Numbered from the stretch's first letter, positions 18,229 to 27,964 are shown. The stretch is DNA of 64,000 nucleotides from Hyphomicrobiales bacterium (GCA_019247605.1 JAFBAS010000059.1:1-64000); one strand, 5' to 3'. A program made the numbers and translations. The notes: a model not told the origin generated them from the letters alone.

Positions 18229-20076
18229 TTGACGGCGATGAACTTCGACGCTGTCTTCTCGGCTCGTTCCAATCTCCATGCACGCGTAACCGCGGCGGGC
18301 CGCGCGATCTCGCGGGCACCGTTCAGCTTGCGTCGGGCGCCGGACCATCTGCGCGCCCTTGTCCGCACCAGCGAAGTTTGGCTCACGGCGCTCGCGGCAG
18401 TCGCCGGCGGACTCGCCGGCGCCATGGTCTGCGGCATGTCCTACGTCGTGGTGATCGCGCATCGCCTGATCTTCCACGTCAACTCGCATACGGGGGTGAG
18501 CGGTGCCCAGGGCCTCCCTTTCCTCTCGTCGCTCTTGGCTCCCGCGGCCGGCGGGGCCGTGCTCGGTCTGGTGCTCTGGGCTTACTCCCAATGGCGCGAG
18601 CGCATCCCGGTCGACCCGATCGAGGCGAATGCGCTGCATGGCGGGCGCTTGTCGCTCACGGACAGCTTCATCGTCGCCTTGCAAAACGTGATCTCGAACG
18701 GCTTCGGCGCTTCCGTCGGCCTCGAAGCCGGCTATACGCAGATCGGTTCTGGCGTCGCCTCACGCCTCGGCCAGTTCTTTGGGCTGCGCCGCAACGATCT
18801 GCGCACGCTTGTCGGTTGCGGCGCCGCGGGTGCCATCGCGGCCGCCTTCGACGCGCCGCTCGCGGCTTCCGCCTATGCGTTCGAGCTGATCATGGGCCTT
18901 TACACCATCGCAACGCTCGCGCCCGTCGCCGTGGCTGCCTTCATGGGCACCTTGGTGGCGCGCACGTTGTGGCAACCCGCCTTCGTCGTGGCGATCGCGG
19001 TGCCGAGCGTCGATCTCGGCCACTATCCCTTCATGCTGCTCCTTGGCATCGTTTGCGCCGGTGCCGGCATTCTCATCATGCGGCTCGTGACCATCGTCGA
19101 GCAGACGATGCGCCAAGCTTGGATTCCGATGTGGCTGCGCCCGGCGCTCGGGGGCATCGTGCTCGGCCTTTTGGCGCAGATCACGATCCAGGTGCTCTCG
19201 GCCGGCCACGGCGCGCTGCAGCTGGCGATCCGCACCGAGCAGACGCTTGCCTTCCTGGCGCTTGTCGTGGTGCTGAAGTCGCTTGCGGCCGCCGTCTCGA
19301 TCGGTTCGGGGTTTCGCGGCGGCCTGTTCTTCGCTTCGCTCTTTCTCGGAATCGTGCTCGGCAAGCTTTACGGCGGCTTGCTCGTGCTGGGTGGTGTCGT
19401 CGCGCCCGAGGCCACCCCGCTCTTCGCTGTCGCGGCAATGAGCGGGCTTGCCGCGGCTATCATCGGCGCGCCCTTGACGATGATCGTGCTCGCGCTCGAG
19501 GTCACCGGGGATTTCGGCATGGCGGGCGTGGTGATGCTCTGCGTGCTCGCGGCGTCGCTGACGGCGCGTGAGACTTTCGGCTACTCCTTCGCCACCTGGC
19601 GCTTCCATTTGCGCGGTGAATCGATTCGCAGCGCCCAGGATGTCGGCTGGATCCGATCGCTCACGGTCGACAGCCTCATGCGTCGCGACGCGCCCATCGT
19701 GCGCAACAATATGAGCTTCGAGGCCTTCCGCGAGAAATTCCCCCTCGGCTCGGCGAAGACGGTGATCGCGACCGATGAGGCGGGCCGTTACGCCGGGCTC
19801 GTCGAGGTCGCGACGGTGCATTCCCACGAGCTGGACACGCTGGGCTCGGCGGGGCTCATCGAGGATCTCGCCTATCAGCGCGACGACATGCTCTTGCCCT
19901 CGATGAACGCCAAGGAGGCGGCGCGCGATTTCGATCGCCTCGAGAGCGACTCGATCGCCGTCGTCGACACACGCGACACGCGCCGAATCGTGGGCCTCCT
20001 AACCGAAGCCCATGTGCTGCGCCGCTACAGCGCCGAGCTCGACCGGCACCGCCGCGAGGCTCTGGGCGAGGTGTAG
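18229..20076 (+). CDS. ClC-family chloride channel/transporter with C-terminal CBS region
   Basis: A 615-residue membrane protein. GFGASVGLEAGYTQIGSG corresponds to the ClC GxExP selectivity segment, keeping the gating glutamate although the following proline is alanine-glycine here. GSGFRGGLFFASLFLG corresponds to the second chloride-coordinating segment. After about residue 475 a soluble part with CBS-like features follows (RSLTVDSLMRRDAPIV and DSIAVVDTRDTRRIVGLLTEAHVLRRY). It probably exchanges chloride and protons, regulated through CBS. It ends in TAG. An alternative start is the ATG at 18238. Confidence 0.9.
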   Translation: MTAMNFDAVFSARSNLHARVTAAGRAISRAPFSLRRAPDHLRALVRTSEVWLTALAAVAGGLAGAMVCGMSYVVVIAHRLIFHVNSHTGVSGAQGLPFLSSLLAPAAGGAVLGLVLWAYSQWRERIPVDPIEANALHGGRLSLTDSFIVALQNVISNGFGASVGLEAGYTQIGSGVASRLGQFFGLRRNDLRTLVGCGAAGAIAAAFDAPLAASAYAFELIMGLYTIATLAPVAVAAFMGTLVARTLWQPAFVVAIAVPSVDLGHYPFMLLLGIVCAGAGILIMRLVTIVEQTMRQAWIPMWLRPALGGIVLGLLAQITIQVLSAGHGALQLAIRTEQTLAFLALVVVLKSLAAAVSIGSGFRGGLFFASLFLGIVLGKLYGGLLVLGGVVAPEATPLFAVAAMSGLAAAIIGAPLTMIVLALEVTGDFGMAGVVMLCVLAASLTARETFGYSFATWRFHLRGESIRSAQDVGWIRSLTVDSLMRRDAPIVRNNMSFEAFREKFPLGSAKTVIATDEAGRYAGLVEVATVHSHELDTLGSAGLIEDLAYQRDDMLLPSMNAKEAARDFDRLESDSIAVVDTRDTRRIVGLLTEAHVLRRYSAELDRHRREALGEV

Positions 20077-20088
20077 CGCGGGAAAAAC

Positions 20089-20442
20089 ATGAGCGGCCAA
20101 GCCGAGCTGATCGATCTTTATTGCGACGTGTGGGGTGAAGCTGACGCTCATCGCCGCGCTGAAAAGCTTGACGCGGTGTGGGGCCATGGTGCCGCCTACA
20201 CCGATCCGACCGTGCATGCGGTCGGCGCGCAGGAGCTCCTTGCGCACATCGCGGGCGTTCGAGATCGACGCCCGGGGTCGAGGGTCGTGCGCACTACCGA
20301 GATCGAAATTCACCATGGCATGGGACTATTTTCTTGGCAGGCGGTTGGTGCCGACGGTGCGATCTTGCGAAAAGGCATCGATATCGCGTTTTTCAGCGCG
20401 GATAGAGGAAAGATCGAACGCATGATCGGCTTTTTCACATAA
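20089..20442 (+). CDS. SnoaL/NTF2-like small protein of unknown function
   Basis: A 117-residue single-domain protein; AELIDLYCDVWGEAD, WGHGAAYTDPTVHAVGAQELLAHIA and a terminal IERMIGFFT are typical of the SnoaL-like branch of the NTF2 fold. Such proteins bind small molecules or act as isomerases; no catalytic pair can be asserted. It begins 12 bp after the ClC gene and is probably co-transcribed with it. Confidence 0.75.
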   Translation: MSGQAELIDLYCDVWGEADAHRRAEKLDAVWGHGAAYTDPTVHAVGAQELLAHIAGVRDRRPGSRVVRTTEIEIHHGMGLFSWQAVGADGAILRKGIDIAFFSADRGKIERMIGFFT

Positions 20443-20576
20443 TGAACGAAGCCGTCCCATCGGCTCCATTGCCGCCTCGCCTCCCGTTGCGCCTCCCTCG
20501 AAGCTTTGCTTAATTCGGGCCGACGCGGGGAGAGCGCGCCCGCGCGCCGCAACCCAGGGAGGGGTCGCAACCGCTC

Positions 20577-21497
20577 ATGTCGACGGCCCTCCTCGCGGTG
20601 CAGACGCTGAACGGCTTGCAGCTCGGCGTCATCCTCTTCCTCATCGCGGCCGGGCTCACCCTCGTGTTCGGGGTGATGGACTTCATCAATCTCGCGCACG
20701 GCGTGCAATACATGCTCGGCGCCTATTTCGCCGTCACGGCTTATGGGCTGACGCAAAGCTTTCCGCTGGCTCTCGCGCTGGCTATCGGCGCTTCCTTGCT
20801 GGTCGGCTTAATCCTCGAGGCGGCGATCTTTCGCCACCTCTACGGGCGCGACCATCTCGATCAGGTGCTCGCGACATTCGGCATCATCCTCTTCCTCAAC
20901 GAAGCCGCACGCATGACCTTCGGCGCCAACGCGCTCTCGCTGTCGATGCCGGACGCGCTCTCGGGCTCGTTGCGCTTGATGCCCGGGCTCCTCTACCCGG
21001 TGTATCGCTTGGTCGTGATCGGCGCCGGCATCGGCGTCGGCGTCCTCCTCTACGTTCTCGTCAATCACACGCGTGTCGGCATGCTGGTGCGCGCCGGTGC
21101 TTCGAACGCCCCGATGGTGTCGGCCCTGGGCGTCGATATCGGGCGCCTGTTCATGATCGTTTTCGGCGTCGGGGCCATGCTGGCCGGGTTCGCAGGCGCC
21201 CTGGTCGCGCCGATTTTCGCGGTCGAGCCGAACATGGGCGACAACCTGCTGATCCTCGCCTTCGTCGTGATCGTCATCGGCGGCATCGGCTCGGTGCGCG
21301 GCGCCTTCGTGGCGTCGCTTCTCGTCGGCCTCGTCGACACGCTCGGCCGTTCGTTCGCGAGCGACGTGTTACGAGGCGTGCTCTCGTCTTCGGCGGCCAA
21401 TCAGGCAGGTCCTGCGTTGGCCTCGACGCTGATCTACGTGCTCATGGCAGCGGTGCTCTTCTTCAAGCCGGCCGGACTTTTTCCGGCCCGGGCCTGA
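20577..21497 (+). CDS. livH: Branched-chain amino acid ABC transporter permease LivH
   Basis: A 306-residue permease with about eight hydrophobic segments. NGLQLGVILFLIAAGLTLVFGVMDFINLAHGVQYMLGAYFA is the standard LivH opening, and the EAA-like loop with NAPMVSALGVDIGRLF follows. An AGGGAGGGG sequence precedes the start. It heads a livHMGF set of four genes. No periplasmic binding protein is present in the window, so the substrate (amino acid, amide or urea) is open. Confidence 0.9.
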   Translation: MSTALLAVQTLNGLQLGVILFLIAAGLTLVFGVMDFINLAHGVQYMLGAYFAVTAYGLTQSFPLALALAIGASLLVGLILEAAIFRHLYGRDHLDQVLATFGIILFLNEAARMTFGANALSLSMPDALSGSLRLMPGLLYPVYRLVVIGAGIGVGVLLYVLVNHTRVGMLVRAGASNAPMVSALGVDIGRLFMIVFGVGAMLAGFAGALVAPIFAVEPNMGDNLLILAFVVIVIGGIGSVRGAFVASLLVGLVDTLGRSFASDVLRGVLSSSAANQAGPALASTLIYVLMAAVLFFKPAGLFPARA

Positions 21498-21499
21498 CC

Positions 21500-22483
21500 A
21501 TGCGCGGGATCGCGGTGCCGATGGACTCCACGTCGCCGACCGCGACCGAACCCAGTCGCGCCCTCGTGCCGGTGCTTCTTTTCGCGGCGCTGGCGCTCGC
21601 GCCGCTGCTCGGTGCGTTCGGTGCCGAGCGTTACGTCCTTGCGCTTCTCACCCGGTGCGCGATCTTCGCCATCGCGGCGCTCGGGCTCGATCTCGCGCTC
21701 GGTTGCGGCGGGCTCGTGAGCTTCGGCCACGCGGCTTTCATCGGCATCGGCGGCTACGCGGCCGGAATCCTGACCGCGAACGGAATCGACGACGGCATTC
21801 TCCTGCTCTTCGTCGCGCTCGCCGCAAGCGGTCTCTTCGCGCTTGCGACGGGCGCGATATCGCTGAAGACGCGCGGCGTGCATTTCATCATGATCACGCT
21901 TGCCTTTGGCCAGATGGCCTATTTCGTGGCGAATTCGCTCAAGGCCTATGGCGGCGACGACGGGCTGACGCTCGCAAACCGCGCATCTTTCTTCGGGCAC
22001 GACCTCCTCGCCGACAACCGCGCCTTCTATTACCTGTCACTTGCGATGCTGCTCGCGGTTTATCTCTTTGCGCGTGCCGTGCTGCGCTCGCGCTTCGGCC
22101 GCGTGCTGCGCGGCGCCAAGGAGAACGAGACGCGCATGGCCGCGATCGGCTTCAACCCGTATCCGTTTCGCCTCACGGCTTATGTGATCTCGGGCATGAT
22201 GGCCGGGGTCGCGGGCTTTCTCCTCGCGGAGCAATCCGAGTTCGTGAGCCCCGCATTCATGACATGGCAGCGTTCGGGCGATCTCATTATCATGGTCATG
22301 CTCGGCGGCATGGCCTCGCTCGACGGCGCCATTCTCGGCGCGGTCTTCGTAGTGTTGACTGAAGAGCTGCTCTCGGGCTTCACCGAGCATTGGCGCGTAA
22401 TTTTCGGGCCCTTCCTCGTTCTCGTGGTGCTCTTCGCGCGCGGCGGCCTTCTCGGCATCCTCACCGGTCGCCGCCATGGCTGA
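21500..22483 (+). CDS. livM: Branched-chain amino acid ABC transporter permease LivM
   Basis: A 327-residue permease. ALGLDLALGCGGLVSFGHAAFIGIGGYAAG is the LivM signature, and RVLRGAKENETRMAAIGFNPYPFRLTAYVISG is the cytoplasmic loop that contacts the ATPase. It starts 3 bp after livH and overlaps livG by 8 bp. An internal ATG at 21524 is another possible start. Confidence 0.9.
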   Translation: MRGIAVPMDSTSPTATEPSRALVPVLLFAALALAPLLGAFGAERYVLALLTRCAIFAIAALGLDLALGCGGLVSFGHAAFIGIGGYAAGILTANGIDDGILLLFVALAASGLFALATGAISLKTRGVHFIMITLAFGQMAYFVANSLKAYGGDDGLTLANRASFFGHDLLADNRAFYYLSLAMLLAVYLFARAVLRSRFGRVLRGAKENETRMAAIGFNPYPFRLTAYVISGMMAGVAGFLLAEQSEFVSPAFMTWQRSGDLIIMVMLGGMASLDGAILGAVFVVLTEELLSGFTEHWRVIFGPFLVLVVLFARGGLLGILTGRRHG

Positions 22484-23225
22484 GCCTCTACTGGCGCTCG
22501 ATCGCGTGACGAAGAGCTTCGGCGCTCTGCGCGTGACGGACGAGGTCTCGCTCGACATTTCCAAAGGCGAGCTGCACGCGCTCATCGGGCCGAACGGGGC
22601 CGGCAAGACGAGCCTCATCAATCAGCTCTCCGGGTCGTTTGCGAGCGACAGCGGGCGCATCGTCTTCGACGGCGAGGATGTGACCGATCTGCCGATGCAT
22701 GCTCGCGCTCGCCGTGGCCTCGTGCGCAGCTTTCAGGTCACCTCGATCCTGCCACGCTTCACCGCGCTCGAGAATGTCGCGCTCGCCGCGCAATCGCGCT
22801 TCGGATCGAGCGCGCGCTTCTTCGGCAATGCGGCACGCGAGTCGCGCCTCAACGAGGGGGCGATGGAGGCACTCGCCGAACTCGGTCTCGCGGAGCGAGC
22901 CCACAGGTTCGCTGGCACGCTCTCGCATGGCGAGAAGCGCAGGCTCGAGCTTGCCATCGCGCTCGCGCTCCAACCGAAGCTTCTTCTCCTGGACGAGCCG
23001 ATGGCGGGTGCCGGGGCGAGCGAAAGCGAGGCATTGGTGGGGACGCTATCTGCCCTCAAGGGGGGTTGTACGATCCTCCTCGTCGAGCACGACATGCAGG
23101 CGGTGTTCGCGCTCGCCGATCGCATCAGCGTCCTCGTCAATGGCGGCGTGATCGCGACAGGCACACCGGACGAAGTGCGCTCGGATGCGCAAGTGCGGTC
23201 CGCCTACCTCGGTGAGGCCGGCTGA
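22476..23225 (+). CDS. livG: Branched-chain amino acid ABC transporter ATPase LivG
   Basis: A 249-residue ABC ATPase: Walker A GPNGAGKTS near residue 39, signature LSHGEKRRLELAIAL, Walker B LLLLDEPMAGAG and switch histidine in LVEHDM. The LivG pattern of a long insert after Walker A (VTDLPMHARARRGLVRSFQ) is present. The signature is LSHGE rather than LSGGE. It overlaps livM. Confidence 0.9.
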   Translation: MAEPLLALDRVTKSFGALRVTDEVSLDISKGELHALIGPNGAGKTSLINQLSGSFASDSGRIVFDGEDVTDLPMHARARRGLVRSFQVTSILPRFTALENVALAAQSRFGSSARFFGNAARESRLNEGAMEALAELGLAERAHRFAGTLSHGEKRRLELAIALALQPKLLLLDEPMAGAGASESEALVGTLSALKGGCTILLVEHDMQAVFALADRISVLVNGGVIATGTPDEVRSDAQVRSAYLGEAG

Positions 23226-23250
23226 TGCCGCCTTTGCTGAATATCCTTCC

Positions 23251-23949
23251 ATGCTGAGCGTCGAGGGGCTCGAGGCCGGTTATGACACGGCGCGCGTGCT
23301 TTTCGGCGTCGACCTCGAGGTCGAAGCCGCGCAGGTCGTCACCCTCCTCGGGCGCAACGGCATGGGCAAGACCACACTGGTCAAGGCCATCATGGGGTTG
23401 TTGCGGCCAAGCTCCGGGTCCGTGAGCTTCGAAGGAAGAGCGCTCGCCGGCGCGCCGCCTTTTCGGATCGCTCAAGCTGGAATCGGCTTCGTGCCGGAGG
23501 GGCGCCAGGTGTTTCCCACCTTGACGGTCCAGGAGAACCTCATCGCGACCGCGGCGTCTCGCTTCGGCCCGCCTCGCTGGACGCTCGCGCGCGTGGAGAG
23601 CCTGTTTCCGCGGCTCGCCGAACGGCGCCGACAACTCGGCTGGCAGCTTTCGGGCGGCGAGCAGCAAATGCTCGCCATCGGGCGGGCCCTGATGACGAAC
23701 CCCAAGCTGCTCATCCTCGACGAAGCAACGGAAGGCTTGGCGCCGCTTGCACGCGCCGAGATCTGGACGGCCCTCACGCACCTCAAGCAGGAGGGCCAAA
23801 CCATTCTCCTCATCGACAAGAATCTCGACGCCATGATGAGGATCGCCGACCGTCACATCGTGCTTGAGAAAGGCAAGGTGGTGTGGAGCGGCACGAGCGC
23901 GTCACTCGCGGCGGAAGGGGCGGTCAGGGAGCGCTATCTCACGGTGTGA
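23251..23949 (+). CDS. livF: Branched-chain amino acid ABC transporter ATPase LivF
   Basis: A 232-residue ABC ATPase with Walker A GRNGMGKTT, signature LSGGEQQMLAIGRAL, Walker B LLILDEATEGLAP and a non-canonical switch region (LLIDKNLDAMM, with lysine-asparagine where many LivF have the histidine/glutamine), as is common in LivF. RIAQAGIGFVPEGRQVFPTLTVQENL is a clear LivF marker. The ATG at 23251 is chosen; a longer frame overlapping livG has no similarity. It closes the liv operon. Confidence 0.9.
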   Translation: MLSVEGLEAGYDTARVLFGVDLEVEAAQVVTLLGRNGMGKTTLVKAIMGLLRPSSGSVSFEGRALAGAPPFRIAQAGIGFVPEGRQVFPTLTVQENLIATAASRFGPPRWTLARVESLFPRLAERRRQLGWQLSGGEQQMLAIGRALMTNPKLLILDEATEGLAPLARAEIWTALTHLKQEGQTILLIDKNLDAMMRIADRHIVLEKGKVVWSGTSASLAAEGAVRERYLTV

Positions 23950-24013
23950 ACGGTAGGGGGGAGCGATTGAAGGTCTCCAAACACGTCAGTGCCCCCGGTA
24001 GTCTTGCCGCCAG

Positions 24014-24451
24014 CTATGCGCCATCGACCTTCGCCGCCACGCACTCGACCTCGACCTTGAATTGTGGGCGTGAGAATCCCGAGACGATCATCAAGGTCGA
24101 GGCTGGCGGCGGATTGCCGACATGACGGTCCCGCACCCGCATGTAATCGGCGAGATACGCCTCCTTAGTCACGAAAGCATTGAGCCGCACGATGTCGGAG
24201 AGCTCCATCCGGGCCTCGGCAAGGAGCGCGGCAATCGCCGCAAAGCAAAGCTCCGCCTGGGCTTCCGCGCTTTCCGGTGTCTCCCCCTTTGCGTCGATAC
24301 CCAGCTGGCCCGACACGAAAACGAGGCGTGCGCCGGCCGCCACCTCGATCGCGGCCGAGTAGCGCGCGAGCGGGGTCGCCAACGTTTTGGGGGACAGAGG
24401 GCGCAAAGCGGGCATGGGGAGCCTTTGATCGTCAGTCGGGGATGGGTTCAC
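24014..24451 (-). CDS. RidA-family protein
   Basis: A 145-residue RidA-fold protein (ARLVFVSGQLGIDAKGETPES, AELCFAAIAALLAEARMELSDIVRLNAFVT, KVEVECVAAKV). Its GTG start (24449-24451) overlaps the rlmE TGA in GTGA, so it is translationally coupled to rlmE. A role in clearing reactive imines is expected from the family; the pairing with an rRNA methyltransferase looks incidental. Confidence 0.85.
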   Translation of the reverse strand: MNPSPTDDQRLPMPALRPLSPKTLATPLARYSAAIEVAAGARLVFVSGQLGIDAKGETPESAEAQAELCFAAIAALLAEARMELSDIVRLNAFVTKEAYLADYMRVRDRHVGNPPPASTLMIVSGFSRPQFKVEVECVAAKVDGA

Positions 24452-25146
24452 GCGGGACTCGCCCCGCCTCGAAATCCGGTCGCGAGCAGGTAAAGCTCGG
24501 CCGAATCAACGCGACTCGCGGCCGGCTTCACATGTTTGACGCGGGCAAAATCGCGCTTGAGCGAGGCAAGCAAGGTGCTTTCGGTCCCGCCCTGCAGGAC
24601 CTTCGCCAAAAAAGCGCCGCCGGGGGCCAGCACCTCGGTGGCAAATTCCGCGGCAGCTTCGGCGAGCCCCATGATACGCAGATGATCCGTCTTGCGGTGG
24701 CCCGTCGTGTTCGCCGCCATGTCGGAGAGCACGAGATCGGCTTTGCCGCCGAGCGTCGCGATGAGCCAGTCCGGCGCCTCTGGCGCGAGGAAATCGAGTT
24801 GCGCGAAAATCACGCCCTCGATGGCCTCGAGCTCGAGAAGGTCGATCGCGACGACCCGCCCCTCGCCGGTCTTCGCCGCGACGCGCTCGGCCGCGTATTG
24901 GGACCAGCCGCCAGGCGCAGCGCCGAGATCCACGACGCGCAGGCCGCGCCGCAAGAGGTGGTGGCGCTCATCGATTTCCTTAAGCTTGTAGGCGGCGCGC
25001 GAACGATATCCCTCGCGCTTCGCCATGGCCACGTAAGGGTCGTTGAGCTGGCGTGTCAGCCATTGGCGCGAGGACGTCGATTTCTTCGCCCGTTTGCGAA
25101 CCCTCACCGAAAGGCTGCGCGGTGGAAGCTTATCCCCTGATGCCAT
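24448..25146 (-). CDS. rlmE: 23S rRNA (uridine-2'-O)-methyltransferase RlmE
   Basis: A 232-residue FtsJ/RrmJ methyltransferase. The K-D-K-E catalytic set is visible: K in RSRAAYKLKEID, D in LVLSDMAANTTGH, K in FLAKVLQGG, E in DSAELYLLATG. SAM is bound by VVDLGAAPGGWSQYA. It methylates U2552 in the ribosomal A-loop. The basic N terminus (RVRKRAKKS) probably contacts RNA. In many relatives a Ppx/GppA phosphatase gene precedes it; here a stress protein does. Confidence 0.95.
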   Translation of the reverse strand: MASGDKLPPRSLSVRVRKRAKKSTSSRQWLTRQLNDPYVAMAKREGYRSRAAYKLKEIDERHHLLRRGLRVVDLGAAPGGWSQYAAERVAAKTGEGRVVAIDLLELEAIEGVIFAQLDFLAPEAPDWLIATLGGKADLVLSDMAANTTGHRKTDHLRIMGLAEAAAEFATEVLAPGGAFLAKVLQGGTESTLLASLKRDFARVKHVKPAASRVDSAELYLLATGFRGGASPA

Positions 25147-25188
25147 GATGGACGGCGCCCATGTCCGATGTCCGAATAGACCCCGGGG

Positions 25189-26019
25189 TCAGCGCGCCAT
25201 GAACACCGGTAAGGTCGTGTTGGCGAGAATGTGGCTCGTCGCCCCGCCGAAGATCATCTGGCGCAAACGGCTTTGGGTGTAGGCGCCTTTGATGAGGAGA
25301 TCGGCCCCGACGGAGGCCGTGTACTCCAAAATCATCTCGCCGCTCGTGCGCTTCCCGGCAGTGACGTTTACGGCTTGCGCGTCGATGCCGTTCAGCTTGA
25401 GCCCATTGGCGAGTTGCTCCCCGCTCGGCCCCGGCACGGTGCCGCCTTCGACCGTCAGGATGGTGATACGTTTCGCCTGGTGCAGAAGCGGCATCGCAAG
25501 CGCGACCGCGAGCGCCGTCTCGGTGCTGCGGTTCCAGGCGATGACGATGTTGTCGCCGAGCTCGCGCGGCGGGGTCGGCGGAGCGATGAGGCAAGGCTTG
25601 CCACTCTCGAAGAGCACGGCCTCGAGCGTGGACGAGCGCGGTCCTGACGGGTCGTAGCCGGGTCTCCCGAGGACCGTGATGTCGAAAACGCGCGCATGGC
25701 TCGCGACGAAGATGTCGCCCGGATCGGCTTCGGTGAGCCAGCTGAAGGAGACGGGCGCGCCCTCTGCTTGCGAAGGCGCTTCCTGGCGCATGAAGCGGTC
25801 GAAGACCTTGCGGGCCTCGCCGGCGAGCTCTTCGGAGGGACGGCCTTCGGTTACCCAAAGCGGCGTCATGTCGCCGAAGCCATAGACCTCATACATCGGA
25901 AAAAAGGCGAAGCCCTGGATATGCCCGCCAAAACGGCTGGCCAACAAATGGGCGCAGGCGAGCACCGACTGGGTGTAGTCGTTTTGCTCGAGCGGAACGA
26001 GAATTGCCCTCATGCTCAT
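25189..26019 (-). CDS. Universal stress protein, two-domain UspA type
   Basis: A 276-residue protein with two Usp domains. The second ends in DLLIKGAYTQSRLRQMIFGGATSHILANTTLPVFMAR, which carries the G-x2-G-x9-G(S/T) ATP-binding pattern approximately; the first is more degenerate. Such proteins bind ATP and are induced under stress. Single gene, same strand as rlmE but separated by 42 bp. Confidence 0.9.
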   Translation of the reverse strand: MSMRAILVPLEQNDYTQSVLACAHLLASRFGGHIQGFAFFPMYEVYGFGDMTPLWVTEGRPSEELAGEARKVFDRFMRQEAPSQAEGAPVSFSWLTEADPGDIFVASHARVFDITVLGRPGYDPSGPRSSTLEAVLFESGKPCLIAPPTPPRELGDNIVIAWNRSTETALAVALAMPLLHQAKRITILTVEGGTVPGPSGEQLANGLKLNGIDAQAVNVTAGKRTSGEMILEYTASVGADLLIKGAYTQSRLRQMIFGGATSHILANTTLPVFMAR

Positions 26020-26276
26020 CGCACCCTCCGAACGTTATCCGCAAAGCTCTCTATGGGAGGGACGTTAATTCCTCTCCATTTCCGATCGCTGCCGTCTTCG
26101 TAGCGAGCCGAAAATCCGCCTTGTCAATTTGTAACCCATGGAGGCGCCGGCACAAAGGCCTCTCACGATCGCGGCTCAGCGTGCCGGAACGCTCCAGAAC
26201 CGAACCTAAGCGGCCACGAGGCAAGGAAGCGGTGGGATCGTCCGCACTCCTGCCCGTGGGTGATTTCACGCCACCC

Positions 26277-26762
26277 TTACTTTCCTCTCCTGCCGACGAG
26301 CGTGAGGTTGGCGACGCCGATCGCGAGGTTGAGGCCGGCCTGCGCGCCCACCGAGAGAGGCTGAAGGCTGAAGGCGCGGTTGAAGCCGCCGACGAGGACG
26401 TTGGCGCTCGCGCCGACGCCCGCGGTCGCTTGGCCGGAGGCACCGACATAATCGCCTTCGAGCGCCCACGGACCAAAATCCGTGCTTGGCGCGAACACCT
26501 GCCAGACGAGCACGCCCTGCGTGGTCGCGCCGATGTCGATGCCGAATTTGCTGATGGTGCCGTAATATCCCTCAATGCGGCGATTGATGCCCTCATAGGT
26601 ACAATTGAGCCGTTGCTGCGAGGTGATGATGAGACCGATCCCCCCGGACGTGTCGCAGCTCAGCGTGCCGACCTGCGTTTGCGCGCTGGCCGTAAGTGGC
26701 GAAAAGAGTGTCGCCCCGACAATCGCAACGACCGCAAAAAAGCATCTGATCGATGAGGTCAT
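26277..26762 (-). CDS. DUF992 secreted protein
   Basis: A 161-residue protein with a signal peptide (MTSSIRCFFAVVAIVGATLFSPLTASA) and a glycine-rich body typical of DUF992: VGTLSCDTSGGIGLIITS, CTYEG, and a repeated GVGASANVLVGG-like end. Two cysteines near the N terminus may form a disulfide. The family is largely confined to Rhizobiales and has no known function. Confidence 0.85.
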   Translation of the reverse strand: MTSSIRCFFAVVAIVGATLFSPLTASAQTQVGTLSCDTSGGIGLIITSQQRLNCTYEGINRRIEGYYGTISKFGIDIGATTQGVLVWQVFAPSTDFGPWALEGDYVGASGQATAGVGASANVLVGGFNRAFSLQPLSVGAQAGLNLAIGVANLTLVGRRGK

Positions 26763-26968
26763 GATTGGTTCTCCGCTCGATGATGGGGGTTCAGCGTGTA
26801 TTTCGGGCAGTTTTCCGCAATTTGATGCGCTTGGCTCGCGTTTCTGATGATCCGTTAAATGTTTTCAAAGTCGGGGGTGACGCTCGGCAGATATGTGCCC
26901 AGCTTGGCGCATTCGGCAAGTTCTTGCGCCCTATCAATGCCGGATAGTTGACGGAAAAAGGGGGAGAA

Positions 26969-27775
26969 TCAGCCCGCCGGCAAGCGCGCAAACAGGGGGG
27001 CGAGATCGGCCGGCGGTTCGATGCCGAATTCGGCCCCGAGTGTCTCTTCGAGTTCACGCGCATGGGTGAGCATCCCCTCTTCGACGCGCCCATCCAGGAA
27101 GCGGCGAGCAAGACGTCTGTTCAGCAGGCTCACGCGTCCGTTTGGCGTCAATCGTTGAACCATCAAGGCGTTGCGAAAGCGGGAATTCGGATGGGTCGAG
27201 GTGAACCAGTTCGCCATCTCGATGTCGATCGAAAATTGCGGCTCCAGCGTGAAGCGGTAGACGTCCCTCCACTCCGAAGCGAGTCTTGCTTGCAGTGTAA
27301 CGTGTCCGTCCCTCTCGACCAGGCGAAGAATGCCCGTGGGTGTCTCTTGCTCGACGCCGTAAACGAGCCGCAAGGGCGATGAAGCAAGCAACCCGCCGAA
27401 ACCGACATCGGCCAAATAGGCGCCTTCCTCGAGCTCCATTTTCAGCACCATGTGAGCGCGCGGGTTGGGTGGCGCGCCGGCTGGCGCCATCCACAGAACA
27501 CGCGCGGCAAGCGGCGTGACCGAGAAACCAAGCTTTTCAAGCACCGCCTTGAAAAGCGTGTTCTGCTCGAAGCAATAGCCGCCGCGCCGGCTGGCGACGA
27601 GCTTCGCCTGAAGCGCCGGGATGTCGAGCGGAACGGGGCGGCCGAGCAGCGGGTCGAGGTTTTCGAAGACGATCGCAGCCGGATGTAACAAATGTAGAGT
27701 TTGAAGCGTCGCAAGATCGACGCGAGGCGTTCCCTCATAGCCGATCCGTGCGAAATAAGCACTCATATCGAGCAT
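26969..27775 (-). CDS. nat: Arylamine N-acetyltransferase
   Basis: A 268-residue enzyme with the complete catalytic triad: Cys68 in RRGGYCFEQN, His108 in PRAHMVLK and Asp123 in LADVGFGG. It moves acetyl groups from acetyl-CoA to arylamines and hydrazines. Length and triad spacing match the family. It stands alone, divergent from the flavoprotein gene at 27965. Confidence 0.95.
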   Translation of the reverse strand: MLDMSAYFARIGYEGTPRVDLATLQTLHLLHPAAIVFENLDPLLGRPVPLDIPALQAKLVASRRGGYCFEQNTLFKAVLEKLGFSVTPLAARVLWMAPAGAPPNPRAHMVLKMELEEGAYLADVGFGGLLASSPLRLVYGVEQETPTGILRLVERDGHVTLQARLASEWRDVYRFTLEPQFSIDIEMANWFTSTHPNSRFRNALMVQRLTPNGRVSLLNRRLARRFLDGRVEEGMLTHARELEETLGAEFGIEPPADLAPLFARLPAG

Positions 27776-27964
27776 TACGTCTACTTTCCGTCGAGGTTGT
27801 CGGATTCGCCCGCGGGTGTGTTCGAAGCTCTCATCTTATTTCTTGCTCCTTTTCAACGCGAGGCGGAAGTTCAGCGACTTTCTAAAAAGCACAAGTCCTG
27901 CCGTAAGCGCTTTGTACTAAGCATGACTTTTATCGTCCGGAGAATGACTTCACGAGGTGGCTCG

